Assembly: GCA_043228905.1 (NCBI GenBank)
Contig: JBHGNT010000003.1
Span: 6,200,001-6,264,000, forward strand
Reading direction: 5' to 3'
Length of the DNA: 64,000 bases
Origin: Azolla caroliniana
Lineage: Eukaryota > Polypodiophyta
The position numbers and the translations under genes were made by a program. Each line of letters starts with the position of its first letter. Position 1 is the stretch's first letter. The notes under the pieces were generated by a model. That model saw only the letters and a list, made by a program, of their open reading frames with translations, had not been told where the DNA came from and did not search any database. Below are positions 21,921 through 33,900 of the stretch, piece after piece.

Positions 21921-24900
21921 TTGCAAATATATTGCAATATTTGGGCCACCGTTGTCAACATCAAGGAAATGCCTATGTATGGAATATGTTTCTGTCATGG
22001 AGCAAACAAGACTTGTTTCAGTCAGGGTTTCCTTATGGAAATAAATGGAGTTTTTTCCACTGATGGACATCCCAAAAACCTTCTCAATGTGTGCTCTATC
22101 CCATGAGGAATTAAATTTTGCTATAAGACAACTTTTATGATCTTATATTTGTTAGGACATTTCCTTCTCTGGAATTTTCGGTTTTGTATTTCACATGCGT
22201 GTCTGATTTATGTTCGTAATATTTGGTTCACACATATGGAAAAACAAGAAGTCATTGGCATAAGCCATTGCATTTTTTGTCATAGGCTCATTTGATAGCA
22301 CTTGCTCTAGTGATTACCTACAGGCTTCTGTTTGCATTTGCCATTTCTTTATGTATTGGATGTTATGTGAAGATAAGTTGGCATTCATGCGTCCATGTTA
22401 AATATGCATTATGATTTCGGTTTTCTTTTTGTGACTGAGTAATCTATTTTGCATTGAGTCTGAATGAATTTCCCTGAAATGTATAGGATCTTAATTTGTT
22501 TACAACTATGCTTTAAACACAATGTATCATGATATCTCTAAATGCCATAGGGAAACAGAGTTGTTTTGTGTTTCTTGATATGCAACCTATTGTTTGGAGT
22601 CGAGCAGCAATGGAAATCCAGAAGCCTTCTTCATGAATATGTTCTAATGAACATGATGAATTAATGTAAAGAACAGATTCTCTGAGTACATGCTGTGTCT
22701 AAGACTGGACGGCTATGAGCCTAGATGGGTTATAAGATACCTATACTTGTTAATCTCCATTTTTCTCTTATTATGATCTGGCATCTGGATTCTTATAACA
22801 TGGAATTACTTGGATTGAAGGGAAGTGATCTACCCATATGACAAGTAATCTTGTGGAATGATTTCTGAAAGCTTTCATCCTGGTATGATGATCATCCTTG
22901 ACATACAAAGTCTACATCAAAAGACTGTAATTCAGATTGGTTGGCCTATGACATTTTGTGGGTTACAAGTAACGTCATACTTGTTTTCACATGCATTTTT
23001 TGGGTATTGTGTCCAGTATGAACATTTGAACTCTTGCATTATGGAACTACTGAGATGAACGGGAAACAAGACTCCCGTAAAACAAGTAATCTGGTAGAAG
23101 AATCTCTGTATCTTTGGTGCTGGGATGATAATCACCATTGACATTATGAAAGTCTATGGCAAAATCTATTATGAAATATTTGGCCTGAAGAAAGTATTAA
23201 GGCATATATGAAGTGATTAATGATCTGGTATTGATTTGTGTGTCATAATAAGTTTTCCTATAATATTTGGTTGACAACTTTGTTTAATTAATTATGTCTT
23301 CTTGTTACTTTGTAAACTTTTTGGGATTTTTTTTTCTAGATCATCATGTATGTTTGGTGTTTTTTGTGACTTCTAGACAGTGTTTATGTATTTAGTGCAC
23401 GTGAAGTTTTTGAAGTGGTCATTGTCTTATGGGAATTTTATATTAAAAACGTCGCTATATTTTGATGGAATGCTTTATTTTAAACGTTTACATTTTTTGC
23501 TTAAGTTCTGATTTAATGATTGTCATTTGGTCGGTTGTAGGTATGCTAAAGAAGTATGCGAGGCAATAGTTGCAAAATGTTTGACAGGACGCCCTAAGAC
23601 TGTAGAGAAGGCACAAATTGCGTTTCTTTTATGGGTGGAACTTGAAGCATGTGAAGTTTTTCTGGTAAATATTAAAGAAGTTTTACTGCAAGCTTTAGAT
23701 TTAGAAATGGTCTGTGTAACATATGTGTTATCCAAATTCCTGGTTTCATCTGACTCATGGCATTACAAACTTCTGAGATACAAAAATATGGGCTTTATAG
23801 ATGTAATTGTAATTCTCCATCTAAAATTCAGTGCTTTGATTGGGTAGAATCAACACAAACTTTATCATTATGCCTTCAAAATCTATCTTGATGTAAATAG
23901 TGTGGATTACATGGTCTGATACAGGGTTTTGGCACTTTCTTGTAATGTATCAGGAAGTTATGGAGAAAGCAATAAAGAATAAAGTTGCCAAAGCTGTTGT
24001 GCCAGCAATTGATGTCATGTTTCAGGCAGTCAGGTATTTTTTAGCATGTTTTTTAAGCTTTACCTTAACTTGTACTCATATTTTATCGTGCTATATTGGC
24101 TACAGTGAATTTGGCACCAAGGTGATTCCTCCCAAAAAAATCCTGAAGATGCTACCTGAACTATTTGATCATCAAGATCAGAATGTGAGGGCTTCTGCAA
24201 AAGGTCTCACAATAGAACTTTGTAGATGGATTGGGAAGGAACCTGTGAAGTCTATATTATTTGAGAAAATGAGAGATACGATGGTATGTCATGACCTTAG
24301 TCTACATTTTTATTTTTTTGATACGGTCCATATATTTTTATGTTCATTCGTTATCATTGCCTGCTAACTGGTTATCTTTTCAGAAAAAAGAGATAGAAGG
24401 AGAAATGAGTTCGGTATCTGGGGTACCAAAGCCAACACGCAAAATTAGGTGAATTGCCACTTACTTGCAGAATATGTGAAACCAGTTATAAAAAAGTGTA
24501 GATGCGTAAAAGTAATAGCATTATAGAAAAGTATATGTTTGAACTCTAATTTCCATGGTTTATAAATTTTACTTGTACAGATCTGAACAAATAAAAGAAT
24601 CAGAAGAGGACATAGCAACAGAAACTTCTGGGCCTGTAGCCCCTGAAGAGGCTAGTGTAGTTGGTCAGTAACCACAGCGGGCGTTTCTTGATAAGTGTTT
24701 GCTTATGTTTATTTTAGCCTGTTTTAACTTTTACCTATGTCCTGATCAGGACCATCAGAGATTGATGAGTATGACCTAGTAGATCCGGTTGACATCTTGA
24801 CTCCTCTTGAGAAGTCTGCGTTTTGGGAAGGTGTGGTAAGTGGACTTTTCTCATAGTTTATGCATAAACTTTTAAGCTCTTACTGAATTTTACATTCATA

Positions 24901-27900
24901 GATATCCATCCACATTTGAAATTTTACACACATTGCATACCAGCTTCCTTCTGCATTGTAGCTGTATAATCGACTTTATAGTTTTTGTTCTCTTATGCTG
25001 TCTTTCTATTGAATCTCAAAACACCACATGAGTAAATCTTGAACAGAAAGCTCCAAAATGGTCTGATCGACGGGATGCTGTAGCTGAGCTCACAAAACTG
25101 GCTTCTGTAAAAAAGATAAGTCCGGGAGACTTCAGTGAAGTTACTCGCACTCTGAAAAAGGTATTTTATTTTTTGACTTTACAAAGAAATTGTTATTTGG
25201 AGATGCCTAATGGTGTGGTTTTAAACAGCTTATTACAGATGTAAACCTAGCTGTAGGAGTTGAAGCAGTTCAAGCGACAGGAAACCTTGCTAAGGGTCTA
25301 CGAAAAGATTTTGGCAGTGGTTCGAGACTACTGCTGCCAACATTGCTTGTATGCCATCTTCACTTCAACCTGTTTATAGTAAATATCTTCATGCAATCAT
25401 TCATTTTGTGTTTCATCTCCTCCTAACAGGAAAAGCTGAAAGAGAAAAAACCAGTCATGCTAGATGCTCTTACTCATACCCTGCAAGCGCTGCACACTAG
25501 TGGATGCCTCCAGCTGATTGATGTTTTTGAAGGTAAGTCTTTGCTACTAGCTAACTGTTATGAGTCCCTTTAATCCTCTTTTAATCCTTTTTTGGTAGCT
25601 TCTTCAATTCATAAATCAGCAATAAATCTCCCTCTTCTACTTTTACATCTGCTGGTAACGAAAATTAATGTCTACCAATTTGTATGGATATAAATTTCCT
25701 CTCATGTTTATAGATTGGTGTACGTTTGCTAGTTCTAATATTCATCTTGCATATCTTTCAGTGTTAAGAATTCATCAATATTTTGCTCTAGGGCTGTGGA
25801 ACATAAATGTCTCTCAACACAGTGTGAACCATATTAGATTTCATGGACTATTGTAGATGGATTTTGTGAAGTTCAATGTCCTGCATGGTTTATAATATTT
25901 TCTGACTTGAATTTTGGAAACCTAATTCGGCAATGTAAAGTCTAATATGGGTTTCTGGTGTACAAGCATGAATAAATTTTTTTGCTGGTTGTGTGAATGT
26001 CTTTTGGTCATGTTTGGCAGAAACTATAATATTTATGTAGGTTCTGACACAAACAACCATGTGTTCAAGATTAGAACACTATTCCACTCTGTAAAGTCTA
26101 ATCTTGTGTTTCTAATGCTTGGGCCCAAATAATTTTGTGCGTCGGTTGCATGTGTGTCTTTTTGTCATTTTTGGATATTGATTATGATATTTTTGTAGGA
26201 CCTGACATTTCAACTGTGCTTTTATGATATTTTGCTATTCAGATGTCAAACTGGCCACAAAGAACAAAGTTCCATCTGTTAGATCGTTGACATTAACATG
26301 GGTTACGTCCTCTATAGAAACAAGTCCAAAAGCGGTTGTTCTAAAACTACACAAAGATTATATTCCCATCCTGATGGAGGTAGGGATATCAACGGGTGCA
26401 TAAGTTTCTTTAAGACATGCAAACTCCTGCATATGCATTTACATCTTTTTTGTTTGCATTAGTCTGACAACTAATACATTCAGTTTCTCGTTTCTGGATA
26501 GAGTTTAAATGATGGCACACCAGATGTAAGGGATGCAGCTTTTGCTGCTCTTGCTGCAATAGCAAAGGTGTGAGCCATTTCATTTTTTCCACTTTATAAT
26601 TTACCCGGGGTTTAAAATGCTCTGCTGTCTAAAATTGTACGTAATTAGCCTCAACAGAGGTGTATCATTATATTAAAGGTCCATCTTAAGGTGGCTTTTT
26701 TTAATGAGCAAAGATTCTCTATTTTCCAACAGCTTACTGGATTTATGTCAATTTGTTGTATAGATAGTGGGCATGAGACCCCTAGAAAGGTCTTTGGAAA
26801 AGCTTGATGAAGTCAGACAAAAGAAATTAACTGAGATGATTGGTTCCACTGTCAATGGGCCTGTTCCATCTGCTACAAGTTCAGGTAACGGAAGTACATA
26901 TTTTATTTTATTTTTAGTTTTTGTTTACTGTATTAACTACCCTATTGAACTTTGATCCATACACAGTGTCAACAAGATCGTCTATACCGAATGCAAATGC
27001 ATCATCTGAGGTATGCTTTGCTTTTATGAATTATTCTTTCTTAAATGGATATGTTATGATGTTTGTAAGCAGTGTATTGTGTATTACGTTACTAATAATT
27101 GATATATTTAGATAAACTAGTTTATATAGACTACAAATCATGTGAATGACTAACTGTTAGTTTTTTGTTGAATTGCTAGGTTAGGTTGTATTGACGTGCA
27201 TATGATAACTAGTTTGTATGCAATGCATCTATTCTGGAAACTAATGAATTGACTTTTATTATTCCTCATACAGAAATATCCATCTATGTATTATATATTT
27301 ATTTGAAAGGTTCTTTCTTCATGTAGGGAGCCGAGGGTGGTGTAGTTAGGAAATCTGCGGCAAGTATGCTGTCTGGAAAGAAGCCATCCCAGCCTTTGGT
27401 AATTTGAATTACAAATTCGTTGAGCAGGATATTAGGAAAATATGGATTGCATAGTTATGTTATGTTTTCTTAAGCAGTAAAAAAGAAGGGAAGTGTTTCT
27501 TACGATCTTGAATTTTGATGTTGAGAACCATGCTTATGACATGTGTCCTTTCCTTAAATATGTTTTGCCTTTGACATCTGCCATCACATTTTTTTGATTG
27601 TTACATTCTTTCAGTTTTCTCATACTTCAACCCAGCCTTTTGTAATTTTGAGTACTCCACTACTGTAACAGGATATTATGAAAATATGGATGCATATTCA
27701 TTATATTTGTATAAGCTGTAAGTGATGATTTCTGGAATCATACATTTCTAAATAAATGCAGAGAATCGTGCTGCTTGTAACAGGATGCGTATGAAAAGTT
27801 TAGAAATGACATATCATCCGAAGAGATGGATATTATATACTTTCATTTGCCTTGTATCGGTACAATAGTTGCTCCTAGCAGGAAGAGTAATATTTAGCAC

Positions 27901-30900
27901 AGATTGAATGTGTTGCCTATTTCCATACCTTTGTACTAAATTTAATGGTCATCACTTATCATGGAATTTTGTCTACTGCTTATGTGTATCAGTTCTAAAC
28001 AAGTTTTATTCATGCTGTTTATTTGAATAATCTATATATAAAAATCACAATCTGTATATAAAGGGAAAACATCATGCATTTATGATGACTTTGTTTTATT
28101 GGTGGTTAAATGAACTTACATATTTTCATGATTACTCAGCAAACAACGAAGAAACCCGGAACATCCAAGAAAAGTGGTGATAGTGGAGGATCACATGGCA
28201 AGAGCTCTACCAGTGAGGCTGCTGAAGAGGTTGAGGTAACCATTCAGTTGTATTATAATTTATTGCAGATTTTGTTGACAATTGAGATCATTTCTCACTT
28301 CATTCCTTTTGAAAACAGCCTTCTGAAATGTCTTTGGAAGAGATTGAGACAAAGGTAGCAGGGCTTCTGCAGGAAGAAGTGATTGTAAATCTGAAAAGTT
28401 CTGTGTGGAAGGAGCGCCTTGAAGGTGAAGAAAATCTAATCTCTTTTAGAATCAAATTTGCAGTCTTTGTTAAAATCCTCTTTTTCCACAAGAAAGGGAT
28501 GCATTTTAGGTTTTAATCTTGTTTATTAGCAACATTCTCTCTTGCAGTTATTTTTTATAACATGTCCTTATATTCAAACAATACATAGCATGTCATAACT
28601 ACCAAAGACGGTCTCGTACTACCAAAGCAGTTATGTAGTACAAAGTCTCGTACTATTACTGATGCAGAGTTTCATAAATAAAGGTAGATACCTGAAATTT
28701 AAGTGTTGTGATTGCAGCAATGGTCTCTTTAAAAGAGTCAGTAGAGACTTTAGGAGAACTTGACAAACATACAGAAATTCTTGTTCGTTTGTTGTCGGCG
28801 TTGCCTGGATGGGCTGAAAAGAATGTACAGGTAAAAAAGAATGTCTGAGATTCTGAATCTAGGATTAAAATGAATTCTGTAATCCTTTGCTTATTTTGGA
28901 TTGTCAAATGGACAGGTACAACAAAAAGTAATCGAAGTTGTTTGTGATTTGGCTGAACGTTCATCATCATTTTCAAAGCGATGCGTTGTGCTCTGCATAG
29001 TTGGTGAGTGAATGCAAACCATATTTTCATTTTTGTGGTTTCAATATTTGAGTGCATGTCCAGCAAAAATTAGGTAATTAAAATGAGCTTTTGGTTTGTG
29101 CTGCATGAGCAGGTGTTGGTGAAAGAGTGTCCGATATAAAAACACGGGCGCAAGCTATCAAATGTCTAACTGCATTTTGTGAAGCTGTTGGTCCAGGATT
29201 TGTCTTTGACAGAGTACTGATTGCCTTGTGTAAATAATTAGATTCGTATCCCATTGTTGTATAATAAACTGATACATTCCTCGTATCGTGTCTTTTAGTT
29301 CTCCAAAATTATGAAGGAGCACAAGAATCCGAAAGTTCTAAGCGAAGGTATTCTTTGGATGGTGACTGCAGTTGAAGATTTTGGTGTTAGCCATTTGAAG
29401 CTGAAGGTAAGTCATCTAAATAATCGTTTAAATCGATGATTTCTCTGTTTTTGGTTCTTGAATAAACTGCGAGTTTACACTTTACTAGTCATATAGGGGT
29501 TATATGGTCTCATTATTGTTTATCTTTGATTTCTATTTTGATATTTTCTCACTACATAATTAAAATTTATTTCAGGATGTCATTGATTTTGCAAAAGATA
29601 TAGGATTGCAATCAAGTGTTGCTGTTAGTAGAACTGCTGCAACTAAACTCCTTGGTGCTCTGCACAAGTTTGTGGGCCCAGGTATTTTCTGATCATATTC
29701 TCTTAATGAAGATCTTGTTTTAGTTCTTTGACTCCAATTTTCTGTGTTTGTTGCAGATCTTAAGGCATTTGTTTCTGATGTGAAACCAGCACTTCAAAGT
29801 GCATTAGATGCGGAGTTTGAGAAAAATCCATATGAGGTAGAATTGAGTGAGCTAATTATAGCTTTAGAAGACCAATTATTTTAATCTCATGTAGACTTCA
29901 CTGACCTTTCTGAGCTGAAGCTGATTATTGCTATTTTTTGGATAGGGACCTGTCACTGCAAAGAGAACGATAAGGTCTGCTGATGCAAATGAAAGTGCTG
30001 GCAGTGCAAGTAGTGATGGATTACCTAGAGAAGACATCAGCTCCAAGTTGACGCAAACTTTGATAAAGAATCTAAGCAGTGCAGATTGGAAGGTAACTAT
30101 TAGTTTCAATGAAAAGCACGGGTTTTGGGAAAGTTATAAAAGTAACATAAACCCTTCTAAAGAATTATATGGTCTGAAATTTCTTTTAGATGTTATGTCT
30201 CATCTAGGGGTGATTAGAAGATTACATCATGCCATATGCTTTGCACAGCTATGTTGCCCTTCAATTTGCTGCATGTCCTGATTTTAGAATGATGCAAACA
30301 AAGCAATTAATAGTGAAATTTGACAAAAAACTGTTAGGATTTTGGGTTCGAATTTGCAATAATGCATGTAATTTTGTCTATTATGTCGACTTTTGCCTAT
30401 ATGATATCTCGTCTGAATAAATTTCTTTCAAAAAATTTGTTCATGCATATATGAGCAACATATGATGTTAATTCAAGCTTACATTTTCAGGTTCGTCAAG
30501 AATCAATAGAGAGTGTTAATAAAATAATTGAGGAAGCAAATAAAAGAATACAGACAACAGGAACAGGTACGTTTTCTTAATCTGTTCTCTTGAAGTTCTA
30601 GAGTAAAATTAATTAGATATTGTGTGGAGGCTTTTTAATTGTGTTCTGCCATGTTTCGTGATGATTATACAGGCGAATTGTTTACATCTCTTCGAGGTCG
30701 TCTGTCAGACTCAAATAAGAACCTGGTCATGATGACATTGACGACACTTGGCAATCTAGCGTCTGCAATGGGACCAGCGGTTGATAAAACAAGCAAGGTA
30801 TTCTTCATTATTTATTTTGAAAATTATTTCAGGGAGTTTGAGTGGCTTAATGACTTGTGATACAATGTCAATGTAGGGAGTTCTTGGAGACATCTTGAAG

Positions 30901-33900
30901 TGCTTGGGTGATAACAAGAAACTAACGCGAGAAACAGCGATTAAAACTGTAGATGTTTGGAGTATCATACTGCAGCTTGACAAAATTGTAAGGAAGAGTA
31001 AATACGTGAAATGATTTTGGATAAAAATGGTTTACTCTTTTTTCTGGGTGTTTTGTTGTGGCAGATGCCTTACATTATTCCAGCATTAGTAGATTCTAAG
31101 ATCTGTGCTGATGGCCGCAAAGAGCTTATAGAGTGGTTAACAAAACAAATGACAAAAGTTAGTGATCCAGCAGAATTAGTCCCATTGATAAAACCGATGG
31201 CTTTGTCGCTGCAGGTGACTTGAATTCCTCAAGTTAATTGTATTTTTAAATGGTATCTAGGACAAATCATAGTTAAATATTCATTCTGTGTTTTAAAAAT
31301 ATCTCCAGGACAAGTCCTCTGAGGTCCGTAAAGCTGCTGAACTGTGTTTGGTGGATCTTATCAAGACTTGTGGCCCAGAGAAGGTTTCATGATTTTAAAG
31401 TTCAGAACTTTGTTGATTTTTGACATCAATCTTGGTTTTTTGAAATTGTATGTATATTTTATTTCTGTAGACCCACCGAGCTCTAAAAGATCTTCAGGGC
31501 TCTGCTTTAGCTGCAGTGCAACCTATTTTAGATAGACAAAGATCTTCAGGTATGATTTATCTCTATTGTGTGGTCATGAATGTTTGGATATGGATAACTT
31601 GATAAATTATTTTGCAGATTTTGTAGACTCGATGAATTCTAGTAGACCTGTCCAATCAAAAGGGGCAGTAAAGAGTACCAAAACAGTTCCAGTTAGCTCA
31701 GGAGAGCATACATCCTTGAAACATGGAATGGCTAGGCCGACTGCTGTAAGTTTCTCTTCTGTTTTGCATGCAATCTCATATTATTGGTCTTTTGCATTCA
31801 TCTTTGGTTCTTCCAATGCAGAGGGGTAATTCCACCAAAATTTCAAGAACAGATGCTGCTGTAGCTGCTCAAGATGCTGCTGTTCAAGGCCAGGCTCTTT
31901 TCAATATGAGGGATTCCAACAAGGTTTGTGTGTCACATTTAGACCGTTGTTTTCTTATGCTTGAGTGGAGTGACATATGAGACCATAGTATCTGATATTC
32001 TGAATAATAATTAAAAATGCAAATGTGGTGCAGGAAGAGAGAGCAAAGACTCTTTCCCGGAAATTGAAATTTGAAGAGCCGCGTCTGGAACAAATACAAG
32101 ATATTGAGGTTTGGATCCCTTTTTGTTCACATGTTTGTCTTTCTATTTTTGCTGATTTGATAGGTAACATCATACATGACAGGATTGGTAGTCTTATATA
32201 ATCTAATAATTACAGGCTGATGTTATGAAATATTTTCGAGAAGATTTACATCGCCGTTTGTTAAGCCCAGACTTTAAAAAGCAAGTTGATGGTCTTGATC
32301 TATTGCAGAAGGTAATTGCTGTCTATTCATTTGTCTTCCTTCTGTCATCATTTTCTGAATAGCGATTCAATAGGTGGTGCATAGTATAGTTCTAGGAGTA
32401 GTGTTGATAACAGTGCATAGTCAAACGAAAAAGAGGGAAAACTTGCTGCCACCAACACATTCATATGATAGTGTCTGAGTAGTGTATTGATGAAGAATGG
32501 GTAGACAGATGCATGTACCAATCTAGAGGAAATAGCTGACATTCAGCATCAATGCTTGTAATCAAGCAGACATAGATTACAATGAAGCATTTCCATATGT
32601 AGTCTTATCAACTTTCTGAACATGACAGTCATTGGCCAACCACATAAAAGAAATGATTGAACTTGTGGATGTCATCTTCAAGTGGTCAGTGCTGCGTTTT
32701 TGTGAGTCCAATACCACTTGCCTCTTGAAGGTAAAACATTTTATTCTTTGCTTCCAATAATTATAAATTTGGTTAGATTCTTGTATGTAATATTAATGGT
32801 ACATTTATCTAGGTTCTGGAGTTTCTACCAGAATTTGTTGAAGCTATGAAAAATGAAGGGTACACACTCACAGAATATGAGGCTAATATTCTTCTTCCCT
32901 GTTTAGTTGATAAGGTGAATGTTTTTGTCTATAAGCAATTGTAATGTATGTATTATCAAGTTTTGGACCTGTTTTACTTAGTTCCATTTGTGTGTGGCAT
33001 ATATAGTCAGGGCATAATATAGAGAAGGTTCGAGAAAAAATGCGAGAACTTACAAAACTGATGTGCTGTATATATCCAACATCCAAATTATTTGTATATA
33101 TCTTGGAGGGTTTAAAGTCGAAAAATAACCGCACTAGGATTGAATCTGTGGATCACATTGGCTATTTGATCGAACGAATTGGTGTTGAGGTCAGTTCTGG
33201 CAATTTACTGGTCTCATTTTCAATTACTTTTGTTTACTCATTAGCTAGAAGTTAAGTGGGTCGATTTGTTTTGATAGATATGTGGGCCAACAAAAGCTCT
33301 GCAGTCCATTTCTGCACTTACATCTGAACGGGATGGGGAGATCCGGAAGTCTGCTTTACAAACTTTGTCTGTAGCATATAAAATTCTTGGTACTTTTTTA
33401 TAATTGGAATTACTTATGCACTTTCTGTGGTACTTTACTATGTTTATTGTTTAGCTTTATGCACTTTCTATCTGGTTTGCAGGGGATGATATCTGGAGGC
33501 ATATTGGCAAACTTTCTGATGCCCAAAGAAGTATGCTTGATGATAAATTCAAGTGGAAGGTAGCATTGCATGTGCATAGTAAGGTTTTAGAAAGTAAATC
33601 TGGCAAAGTGTTTGAATTTTGAATTTTTTTTAGGCACGGGAGATGGATAGAAAAGGAGAAGGAAAACCAGGAGTAGACAGGCCTGGTCAACGAACATGTC
33701 ATGAAAATGGGTATGCAACTGAGTACATGTATGAAGTAGTAGTGTATGAATAACCTTTGATTGATATTGCTTTGTGTTTTTCCAATTTGACAGTGTTGAT
33801 GCTGAGCAGAGTGCAGAAATGATGCCAAGGCAGTCAATGACTGTACTACAAGCGCAAAGGTAAGTAGTTGTAGAGAAACATTTTCTTTCTTTTCTTTCTA

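Larger units (their letters stand above)
20004..30797 (+). other. MOR1: MOR1 exon map, exons 1-27
   Basis: Coding exons read from the sequence: 1 20004-20163; 2 20279-20384; 3 23541-23664; 4 23954-24033; 5 24106-24283; 6 24384-24448; 7 24581-24663; 8 24750-24835; 9 25047-25160; 10 25229-25348; 11 25430-25532; 12 26243-26379; 13 26502-26567; 14 26764-26884; 15 26967-27010; 16 27327-27398; 17 28140-28235; 18 28319-28424; 19 28718-28830; 20 28916-29003; 21 29113-29213; 22 29299-29406; 23 29576-29681; 24 29757-29836; 25 29946-30092; 26 30491-30566; 27 30673-30797. Intron 2 (20385-23540, 3156 bp) is by far the longest; introns 11 and 16 exceed 700 bp; most others are 70-400 bp. Boundaries were chosen by GT-AG, frame and similarity to known MOR1 proteins. 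Confidence 0.92.
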
